Source of the DNA: Candidatus Omnitrophota bacterium
GTDB taxonomy: Bacteria > Omnitrophota > Omnitrophia > Omnitrophales > Danuiimicrobiaceae
Assembly: GCA_023247075.1 (NCBI GenBank)
Contig: JAHFHD010000004.1
Location: 1 to 39,822, forward strand
Direction of reading: 5' to 3'
Length of the DNA: 39,822 bases
The position numbers and the translations under genes are program-made. Shown here in pieces: positions 33,901 to 39,822 of the stretch. The notes beneath the pieces are model-generated. The model was not told where the DNA came from. It saw only the letters and a program-made list of their open reading frames with translations, and searched no databases. Position 1 is the stretch's first letter; each line of letters opens with the position of its first letter.

Positions 33901-36900
33901 AGAAATTTATCGAAAACGAAGCAAGCGCCTCAACCGGCGGTTTTCCACCCGAGAAAAAAATGGGCATCTACCGTATCAGCCAAAAGACAGTTGGACAGAA
34001 ACAGAGAAAGAGAAGGGCCTGCAAAAACATATCAACAAAAGGGCCTGGGCGCGAAGGGTGGAAGCACAGGGAACGGTCACACACGACAACTCAGCGGACG
34101 CATGGGGCGGCTAAGGGCTTTTGTGGTTCAGTTTGGTTTTGGATTTCTTATGTGGTCGGCTGATTTGGTTGCTCAGGACGCACCTCAACAAGGCCAGAAC
34201 TTTTTGCGTTCGTCTGGAGAGGTTATCAATCCAAACGCAGCTACCTACGCGCACGCTGAACTGCGAAGCAGCGAAAGGCTGGTTCAATTAATTGATTCCC
34301 GAAGCGCATGGGAAGACGTTGACAGTTTTGTAAAACAATTTGAGCGTCAAGCTAAAAAGCGCATTGCGGCAAATTTAATGAGCACAAGCGGTCCATTACT
34401 TAACGAGTTTTTTGAGGGACTTGATTTTACCCATGACTGGATTCATTTCTCTAGTTCTCACAAAAATCGGCTAATCATTTTGAAATTTGGAAAAGTGGGA
34501 ACAACTAAAACAGGAGCGAGCGTTTACACAATAGAACTGGATTTCAAAAATCAAAAATCGTACGTTGCGAAAAACTCGCTGGATAATCTTTTATTTAAGC
34601 CGCTTCCCATCGAACTCAATCAATTACGCGCAATCGAATTTGATTTTAAGCGCGGCATAATCCATTTCAAATTCACTTCACCGCCCAATCTTGAATCTTT
34701 AAAAAGCGCACTCGGGCCAGATTTATTTGAGCGAGTCAAGTTTGAGATGTTTGAAGAAGTGACACACGGCAAAGTTTCTGTGCCGCAGGATTTTCAAACG
34801 TACGCTTCGCTTTTGCAAAATGAACGTCGCCACAGCGCGCGCGACTTTGCAGACTATGTGAATGCCATGTTAATTAAGTATCCAGACGGCAGAACCACTG
34901 GCGCCGACCAAAAGTTTGATGATGAAGTGACGGCTCTTCATCCAGAAATCGCAACACTTTGGTTTATGGTTTCAATCGCTAGCAAGGTGGTTGAAAATCC
35001 AGCCGCTCCACCGAACAGTTATTTTGGAAGCTTTGAGCAAGCTTATTTGCGGCGTTTCGACAAATACAAAATGTTTGAAGCAACAAGAAAACAAATACAC
35101 ACAATCCAAGTTTCCCGAAAAAGTAGAGAATTCCCCAAACTTGTTTTTCCTACTCTAAATATCTCGCTCCCATTGACTCAAACGGACACACTTCAATTTG
35201 AATTGGAAGCTGGCAATCGTCAAGAGCTTCGGAGCAATTTATTTCAATTCAGCAGAAGGGGAATTATCTTTGCATCTTTAATGGGTTTTATTGCTGTAAG
35301 CGAGCTTCTTACACCTGCAGTCGCTAGCGATGAAAGTTTGCCAGTTACTGATGAGCAAACAGTGAGCACTCAAAGCGAAAGCCCCGCTCCTTTAACAGAC
35401 CTGTATCCGTTGGTTCAAGCGCCATCTGATTTGGCACAGGCCATCCCGTATCTTGAAAAGAAACTGACTGAGTTTGAAATCGAAGGGGGCGGCGGTCTGC
35501 TCCGCTCCTATTATGTTGATGATCGAGACAAACAGTTTCTCGAATTTAAAAATATCACCTGCATTTATGATCAAGCTATTGCGATCGTCGCGATGACCGC
35601 TTTAGGCCGGCAGGAAACAGCAGAGCGTTGGATGCGGGCATTAATTCGATCTGCACATCCTGACGGGCAATTTCCATTTTTTGTTCGCTACGACAAGAAT
35701 GAGTCAGATCCCTACTACAGGACAGGCTCCCAAATGTGGGCAGCATATGCGATGGGATTTTTCTTACAAAAATTTCCAGAAAGTTCGCTAACTCCTCACA
35801 TTAAAGCGGCACTCAAAAAGCACTTGGATGCCATGATTAAAAACTATTGGCTTGAAGGAAGTGAACAAGGCACTCAGGAAGATACTTTCACCGGAGGCAA
35901 AGGCCAGTACCCAAATTACCCAAAAACGGAAGGTTTCGATCCAAAACCTAAGCAGTGGAGCAGCACGAAGCAGAATATCGATGCTTATTTTACTTTGGAG
36001 CTAGCCGGCAGGGTTTTGGGCGACTCAAAATATACCGCCATCGCTCAGCGCGTCAAAAAGGCTCTCCTCAATCGACTCTGGAACAATGAAAGCAATGAAG
36101 CGTATCAAGGGGTTACGGGCCCTGCCGGTCAAGATAAAAATCACGCTCTGGATGTCGGTTCCTGGTACAGCATCTTTGCTTCTTTGGTTGGTGAACACGA
36201 TCGCGCGAAGCTGGCTTTAAAAAGCACGGATCAGTATCTGGTTGTTGAAGAAGGCGTCCGTGGATACACACCTTATCTAAAGGAAAGAGGATATCCTGAA
36301 GCGGCGGGCGGAATTTGGGGCGAGGGAACAGCAGGCGTCCTCCTCGCAAAAAGATTGGCGCCGCGACCTGCAGAGACAGAAGTTGTAGATGATGTTGAGA
36401 ATTTATTAAAGCTGATGACAGACCATGGCCTTTTGGATCACACCCAAAATGTCGAGATTGATGATTTAAAACGTTTGCCTTCTGCGGTCTCGACAGCCTG
36501 GACTTTAATCGCTCTCCATCCGAATGGGTTTTGGAACACGGATGTGCCTCCGCTAGGTGCAAAACCCGTGGAAGCACCTGCCAGAGAAATTCGTAAGGAA
36601 CTTCGAAGCAATCCATTTCAATTCAGCAGAAGGGGAATTGTCTTTGCATCTTTAATGGGTTTTATTGCTGTAAGCGAGCTTCTTACACCTGCAGTCGCTA
36701 GCGATGAAAATTTACCAGCCGCTGATGAGCAAACAGTGAGCGCTCAAAGCGAAAGCCCCGCTCCTTTATTTGACATACCGTTGGCTGGATTTGATTCTCA
36801 AATAGGCAGGGTTGTTAATAAAAAGCTTACAGTGACGAAGGGTAGCGACGGCAAAATAACGGCTAGGATTGTTGAAGACTTTGAATTGTCAGAAACTCCA

Positions 36901-39822
36901 AAACGTGAAGCGGCCCCCGCCATATCTACTTCTCCCCAAAAAATTGTTTTGACCGGACAAACTCAGGATGAAAAAAAAGTGTCTTTCATTGGCTCGAAAG
37001 GCGAGAAAAATAACTACGCTGGAATTGTCATTTTTGAAACACAGGTTACTTCCGAGTTTTTTGACGCCCCCCTGCTTCTTAAAGAGATGTACACAGTATC
37101 AAGCGACCAGGCTTCTGAAAAGAATAGTGAATGGTATGACAATAATAAAGTCTTGGTTCAAAAAATTAATTCAGACGGTTCCATCGAACTCTTCAGTCCC
37201 AAGAAAAGTTTGACGGTGCATATTTCAAAAGAAGATGCCAACGGCCGCCAAAGTTTAACCATCCACACCCCTTCTGCTCAAGGTAATGTTGAGGGAAAAG
37301 CATGGACTGAAAAATCCTCAGGACTTGTGGAAGGTGTTAATGGAAATAGCTTCAATAACCCCGGGTGGAGCCTCTTCGTTAAAAGGCTCGAAGATGGGTC
37401 GCTCAAGGTTTTTCTTACGAACCTGTATCCATTGGTTCAAGCGCCATCTGATTTGGCGCAGGCCATCTCGGATCTTGAAGCGAAACTGATTGATTTTGAA
37501 ATCGAAGGAGGAGGCGGCCTCCTTCGTTCTTATTACGTCAATGACCGAGACGAGCAATATTTGTGGGTTAAAGACATCACCTACATTTATGATCAAGCGG
37601 CTGCAATAGTTGCGATGACTGCTTTAGGCCGGCAAGAAATAGCAGAACGTTGGATGCAGGCGCTGATTCGGTCTGCACATCCTGACGGGCAATTTCCATT
37701 TTTTGTTCGCTACGACAGGGTTAAGTCAGATCCTTACTACAGGACAGGCTCCCAAATGTGGGCAGCATATGCGATGGGATTTTTCTTACAAAAATTTCCA
37801 GAAAGTTCGCTAACTCCTCACATTAAAGCGGCACTCAAAAAGAACTTGGATGTCATGATTGAAAAGTATTGGCTTGAGGGAAGTGAACAAGGCACTCAGG
37901 AAGATACTTTCATGGGAGGCAAAGGCGTTTATCCAAATTACCCAAAAACGAAAGGCTTCAATCCAAACATTAAAAAAGAGTGGAGCAGCACAGAGCATAA
38001 TATCGATGCTTATTTTGCTTTGGAGCTAGCCGGCAGGGTTTTGGGTGATTCAAGATACGCTGCCATCGCTCAGCGCGTCAAAAAGTCTCTCCTCAATCGA
38101 CTTTGGAATAATGAAAGCAATGAAGCGTATCAAGGAACTAGCCATGAAGGTCCAGATAAAGATCATGCTCTGGACGTCGCTTCTTGGTACAGCCTTTTTG
38201 CTTCTTCGGTCGGGGAACACGACCGCGCGAAGCTGGCTTTAAAAAGTGCGGATCAATATCTGGTTGTTGAAGAAGGCATCCGTGGATACCCACCCTATCT
38301 AAGGGAAAAAGGATATTCTAAAGCGACGGGCGGAGTTTGGGGCGAGGGAACAGCAGGCGTCCTCCTCGCAAAAAGATTGGCGCTGCGACCTGCAGAGACA
38401 GAAGTTGTAGATGATGTTGAGAATTTATTAAAGCTGATGACAAACCATGGCCTTTTGTATCACACCCAAAACGCGGCTTATGATTCAAAACATTTGCCTT
38501 CTGTGGTCTCGACAGCCTGGACCTTAATCGCTATCCATCCGAATGGGTTTTGGAATACGGATGTGCCCATGTTAGGCGCAAAACCCGCGGAAGCACCTGC
38601 CAGAGAAATTCGTAAGGAACTTCGGAACAATCCGTTTAAATCCAGCAGAAAAAGAATTGTTTCCGCATCTTTAGCAGGTCTTATTGCTGTGGGCGAGTTT
38701 TTTACACCCGCACCCGTTTCACAAGCCTCTAGCGATGGAAGTTTACCAGCTACTGATGAGCAAACAGTGAGCGCTCAAAACAAAAGTCCCGCTCCTTTAT
38801 TTGAAATGCCGTTCGGCGCTGAGCTTGACTCTCAAACAGGCAAAGTTATTAATGGAAAGCTTATGGTGACGAAAAATGGCGGCGGCAAAATAACGGCTAG
38901 GATTTTTGGCGGCCCCGTTTCCGAGACACTCATTAAAGAATTTGAATTGTCAGGAATTCCAGAACGCGAAGACACTCCCACTACTCCTAACTCCCCAAGA
39001 AAGATTGTTTTGACCGGACAAACTCTGGATGGAAAGAAAGTGTCTTTCATTGGCTTGAAAGGCAAGAAAAATAGCTACGCCGGCGTTTTCATCGTTGAAA
39101 CCGAAGTCACTTCCGAGTTTTTTGACGCCCCCGTACGTCTTAAAAAGATGTACACAGTATCAGGGGGCAAGGTTTCTGAAAAGGGCAGTGAATGGTATGA
39201 CAAAAATAAAACCTTAATTCAAAAGACTAATCCAGACGGTTCCATTGAATTATTCGATTCCAAGAAAAGTTTGACGGTGCATATTTCAAAAGAAGATGCC
39301 AACGGCCGCCGGAGTGTAACCACCCTCTTTTCAGGTGAAATCCCTTCTGCTCAAGGCTATGTTGAGGGAAAAGCATGGACTGAAGAATCCTCAGGGCTTG
39401 TGGAAGGTGTTAGTGGAAATAGCTTCAACAACCCTGGGTGGCGCCTCGTCGTTAAAAGACTCGAAAATGGGTTGCTGTTTGTGTTACGGAAGTATGTGAA
39501 TACTGACGAAAGCGGCGCTCCAGACCCCCGCTCGTTGTTACCGCCTCTTCCGGCGCAAGATAAGCAAACACCTAATACTGACGAACGGCGTGAGTTGCGC
39601 AGCAGTTCCAAAATAAATTTTTCAAACGCAATACCGGACAGCCATCAGGCCGCAGAATTCCAAACCGTTTCTTTGGGGGGCAAAAATTTAATTATTGGTC
39701 CCAACGGAGCTATGACAAAAATAAAATTAGGAGAATCTTTTGACGATGCCATTGCACGTTACCTTGAAGAAAGACAGCCCGAAAGCGATTCCCTTTCCGC
39801 GCAATATGCCCGCACCGGCGGC
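30994..39822 (+). CDS. Giant modular secreted protein with repeated RxELR motifs, partial (runs off the window)
   Basis: One frame without a stop from ATG 30994 to the last base, 2943 codons and continuing; I read every codon. An in-frame TAA at 30982 fixes the start. Order by residue: signal peptide 1-30; Tiki/ChaN-like module to about 600 (HIQTSH 77-82, LEG 109-111, GIED 161-164, GGFH 520-523); two membrane helices about 676-700 and 708-734; a beta module about 800-915; a basic low-complexity stretch 920-1040; an unassigned module 1090-1400; helical-toroid module 1470-1866; beta module 1925-2143; second toroid 2144-2539; second beta module 2602-2835; start of another. [R/H]xE[L/V]R[S/A/N] occurs at 604, 643, 753, 918, 1087, 1409, 1867, 2540 and 2865. 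Hydrophobic segments with A-x-A/S-like ends follow 753, 1409, 1867 and 2540. Likely exported; function unknown. Not assignable to one named family. Confidence 0.85.
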   Translation, partial: MQGRFLKSVSLITAAVFSITQFSFPERLNASVIPSPAFNFEQASSRVSAAAPFRLSIPKELAAINNIHSGVGPKLIHIQTSHMSFEAQKKIKSILKHLEKEEGIKTLFLEGTAFKLDPSLLRFFPTRPDLNEKALEQLSQKSLVDGAELFLADSQNASAYGIEDAEVYKKGTEIFRDVLRARRGSEQFLKDFDQQISRIASTRLNPKLRDFLKECSRYTSGTNSPSSQISFLKQRALETLELEFTNPVNQVDWPMLVRLTKLEKWEKEINQAALKKEKDLFLAVVSKKLTPSLAALIEELLSSPLVSSTRSSDGFDLIFEEMADKLPRDFNYAAYPNLNRAIGFRLLNSEIDPSLLMKEVEQLSQKIAESLAQSQTEKKILDVLNKHRLLRKLFALELGPDDYEEIQQLSLREAPNGATKQSQFWIASSTLGTLPRNDETSKRLRAYFQPSQLIQELLALCVSEHVSVAAFDSHLGEIDQLFRRALDFYAVVKERDQCMIRNVERRFKETGVDKAVVITGGFHSRPFQEYFSKHGYRYALLSPNFTSGSKEDSEEGKAGYIRFILETDPRKLETQTHAATPIAQDEVNFAPLGYDFKITATLVRDELRATFGTTPSSAFNPKVAAHWGIQLPASVIDKGIAPRQEVRSSAHSSKAPEPARQHRQGIRGFYNEEISFVELMLITALLSFLSLGFFPFFVAHGIQQKNRFLVIVAGIPSALAAVGFLGALAYFLNWSIQRRLKKSNTTIAGEVPRKELRASKNPLSLGKYLAGTAFRLAASFALAGTLFVTSVFAQSDSQGQTGRPTTNSTALVRQRKSDGGSTIEIFSPDGAKIKLTKLVAQSMKTPGGDWSLIYSEPGSRFLSGRAQARDLETKESGWVTRFQAELPEFDLIFTFTSQKPDQFEVTVTGMNGSQINPRPELRSKLSSSRPKIHPKQPPWRFVRRLKEIAASKTVSTKGSVPPARVFTGRRNLSKTKQAPQPAVFHPRKKWASTVSAKRQLDRNREREGPAKTYQQKGLGAKGGSTGNGHTRQLSGRMGRLRAFVVQFGFGFLMWSADLVAQDAPQQGQNFLRSSGEVINPNAATYAHAELRSSERLVQLIDSRSAWEDVDSFVKQFERQAKKRIAANLMSTSGPLLNEFFEGLDFTHDWIHFSSSHKNRLIILKFGKVGTTKTGASVYTIELDFKNQKSYVAKNSLDNLLFKPLPIELNQLRAIEFDFKRGIIHFKFTSPPNLESLKSALGPDLFERVKFEMFEEVTHGKVSVPQDFQTYASLLQNERRHSARDFADYVNAMLIKYPDGRTTGADQKFDDEVTALHPEIATLWFMVSIASKVVENPAAPPNSYFGSFEQAYLRRFDKYKMFEATRKQIHTIQVSRKSREFPKLVFPTLNISLPLTQTDTLQFELEAGNRQELRSNLFQFSRRGIIFASLMGFIAVSELLTPAVASDESLPVTDEQTVSTQSESPAPLTDLYPLVQAPSDLAQAIPYLEKKLTEFEIEGGGGLLRSYYVDDRDKQFLEFKNITCIYDQAIAIVAMTALGRQETAERWMRALIRSAHPDGQFPFFVRYDKNESDPYYRTGSQMWAAYAMGFFLQKFPESSLTPHIKAALKKHLDAMIKNYWLEGSEQGTQEDTFTGGKGQYPNYPKTEGFDPKPKQWSSTKQNIDAYFTLELAGRVLGDSKYTAIAQRVKKALLNRLWNNESNEAYQGVTGPAGQDKNHALDVGSWYSIFASLVGEHDRAKLALKSTDQYLVVEEGVRGYTPYLKERGYPEAAGGIWGEGTAGVLLAKRLAPRPAETEVVDDVENLLKLMTDHGLLDHTQNVEIDDLKRLPSAVSTAWTLIALHPNGFWNTDVPPLGAKPVEAPAREIRKELRSNPFQFSRRGIVFASLMGFIAVSELLTPAVASDENLPAADEQTVSAQSESPAPLFDIPLAGFDSQIGRVVNKKLTVTKGSDGKITARIVEDFELSETPKREAAPAISTSPQKIVLTGQTQDEKKVSFIGSKGEKNNYAGIVIFETQVTSEFFDAPLLLKEMYTVSSDQASEKNSEWYDNNKVLVQKINSDGSIELFSPKKSLTVHISKEDANGRQSLTIHTPSAQGNVEGKAWTEKSSGLVEGVNGNSFNNPGWSLFVKRLEDGSLKVFLTNLYPLVQAPSDLAQAISDLEAKLIDFEIEGGGGLLRSYYVNDRDEQYLWVKDITYIYDQAAAIVAMTALGRQEIAERWMQALIRSAHPDGQFPFFVRYDRVKSDPYYRTGSQMWAAYAMGFFLQKFPESSLTPHIKAALKKNLDVMIEKYWLEGSEQGTQEDTFMGGKGVYPNYPKTKGFNPNIKKEWSSTEHNIDAYFALELAGRVLGDSRYAAIAQRVKKSLLNRLWNNESNEAYQGTSHEGPDKDHALDVASWYSLFASSVGEHDRAKLALKSADQYLVVEEGIRGYPPYLREKGYSKATGGVWGEGTAGVLLAKRLALRPAETEVVDDVENLLKLMTNHGLLYHTQNAAYDSKHLPSVVSTAWTLIAIHPNGFWNTDVPMLGAKPAEAPAREIRKELRNNPFKSSRKRIVSASLAGLIAVGEFFTPAPVSQASSDGSLPATDEQTVSAQNKSPAPLFEMPFGAELDSQTGKVINGKLMVTKNGGGKITARIFGGPVSETLIKEFELSGIPEREDTPTTPNSPRKIVLTGQTLDGKKVSFIGLKGKKNSYAGVFIVETEVTSEFFDAPVRLKKMYTVSGGKVSEKGSEWYDKNKTLIQKTNPDGSIELFDSKKSLTVHISKEDANGRRSVTTLFSGEIPSAQGYVEGKAWTEESSGLVEGVSGNSFNNPGWRLVVKRLENGLLFVLRKYVNTDESGAPDPRSLLPPLPAQDKQTPNTDERRELRSSSKINFSNAIPDSHQAAEFQTVSLGGKNLIIGPNGAMTKIKLGESFDDAIARYLEERQPESDSLSAQYARTGG
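31183..32640 (+). other. Tiki/ChaN/TraB-like module of the giant protein (residues about 64-549)
   Basis: HIQTSH, AQKKIKSILKHL, LFLEGT, GAELF, YGIED and the late GGFH (GX2H form) are in the order seen in the Tiki superfamily (ChaN, TraB, EreA-type), where His and Glu bind metal or heme. The middle is long, helical and interrupted by the palindromic insertion. A metallohydrolase or cofactor-binding role is possible; the assignment is by motif only. Confidence 0.45.
32219..32307. repeat. Palindromic element inserted in frame in the giant ORF
   Basis: TGTCATTGCGAGAAGC at the left and CCTCGCAATGAC at the right, with GAAGCAATCTC/TGGATTGCTTC arms, are the same family as the element at 28018-28135. 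It is translated as about 30 residues (409-438) of the Tiki/ChaN-like module without breaking the frame, like Rickettsia palindromic elements. Confidence 0.85.
33673..34260 (+). other. Basic low-complexity linker with signal-like segment (residues about 894-1089)
   Basis: Between RPELRSK (918) and HAELRSS (1087), residues 920-1035 are crowded with Lys, Arg, Gln, Ser and Pro and lack fold-like patterning. They end in GRMGRLRAFVVQFGFGF and SADLVAQD, a basic plus hydrophobic segment resembling a signal peptide. Another frame stays open from 33815 to 34114, so an old pair of compensating frameshifts is possible. Confidence 0.5.
35218..36591 (+). repeat. Module unit A: RQELR linker plus helical-toroid domain, no beta domain
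   Basis: The linker 35218-35400 is near-identical in DNA to 36592-36765. The toroid domain 35401-36591 (397 codons) matches 37423-38610 (396 codons) with long identical stretches. Patterns such as CIYDQAIAIVAMTALG, HPDGQFPFFVRYD, QNIDAYFTLELAGRVLG, HALDVGSWYS and GGIWGEGTAGVLLAKRLA repeat about every 50-60 residues, as in (alpha/alpha)6 barrels of glycoside hydrolases. No catalytic pair can be named. Confidence 0.8.
36592..38610 (+). repeat. Module unit B: RKELR linker, beta domain and helical-toroid domain
   Basis: The linker (36592-36765) is followed by a beta-rich domain (36766-37422) with KIVLTGQTQDEKKVSFIG, SDGSIELFSPKKSLTVHI and WTEKSSGLVEGVNGNSFN, then the second toroid copy (37423-38610). 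The DNA similarity to units A and C implies recent tandem duplication. Confidence 0.8.
38611..39585 (+). repeat. Module unit C: RKELR linker and second beta domain
   Basis: The linker (38611-38796) is more diverged, with SSRKRIVSASLAGLIAVG as its basic-hydrophobic part. The beta domain (38797 to about 39495) repeats the unit B beta domain almost residue for residue, with a short insertion (FGGPVSETLIK). No toroid copy follows. The next RRELRSS is at 39586-39606 and a new module starts before the window ends. Confidence 0.8.

Noticed and set aside
35392-37596. Pair of similar antisense ORFs at 35392-35574 and 37318-37596
   Set aside because: They are the complement of the duplicated toroid start, and their similarity merely mirrors the sense-strand duplication.

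Overview
The window reads as a chromosome segment of a Gram-negative (diderm) bacterium. It carries a signal-peptide-bearing outer-membrane porin ending in Phe, a lipoprotein, and many secreted proteins. Base composition is moderate, and the intergenic spaces are littered with palindromic repeats of the 'GTCATTCTGAG / GTCATTGCGAG / GTCATTCCCG' types. Together with a gigantic modular secreted ORF and a Gld-type ABC transporter, this suggests an uncultured lineage such as Omnitrophota (OP3). That placement is inference from gene style; there is no rRNA or other marker here to prove it.

Layout. (1) 1-6808: tRNA-Arg(ACG) inside an unusually long inverted repeat, then a phosphate-acquisition block: porin with a Pho-box-like 11-bp triple repeat in front, pstS, pstC, pstA, pstB, phoU. 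(2) 6844-8434: tadA, tRNA-Ser(GGA) with duplicated end fragments on both sides, and a long nucleoside diphosphate kinase. (3) 8456-16493: a glycan block with an ABC sugar-binding lipoprotein (no permeases nearby), a GH94 phosphorylase, a secreted glucoamylase-like/GH144-type protein with an N-terminal binding domain, a small secreted carbohydrate-binding-like protein and a ROK repressor lacking the usual zinc cysteines. (4) 16685-21753: sulfate assimilation: cysC, a PHP-domain phosphoesterase, a tandem hairpin array, then overlapping cysH (four-cysteine, APS-reductase type), sat and a threonine-synthase family gene. (5) 26453-21764 on the minus strand: a three-gene operon with 4-nt overlaps: GldA-like ATPase, GldF-GldG fusion, DUF4340-like protein. 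(6) 26733-30526: CysO/MoaD-like sulfur carrier, bioB, a ketoacyl synthase and bioF, i.e. part of biotin synthesis. Dispersed repeats supply the ketoacyl synthase start codon and the bioF stop codon.

(7) 30994-39822: one reading frame stays open to the edge of the window (at least 2943 codons) and is the most unusual object here. It starts with a signal peptide and a Tiki/ChaN-like module. It then strings together modules separated by a recurring [R/H]-x-E-[L/V]-R-[S/A/N] motif (nine occurrences), several of which are followed by a basic stretch, a hydrophobic stretch and an A-x-A/A-x-S-like end, i.e. an internal signal-peptide look-alike. A helical-toroid (glycosidase-like) module and a beta-rich module are each present as two near-identical copies. 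One dispersed palindromic element has been inserted in frame. I read it as a giant secreted modular protein or polyprotein whose junctions carry a candidate processing or sorting signal.
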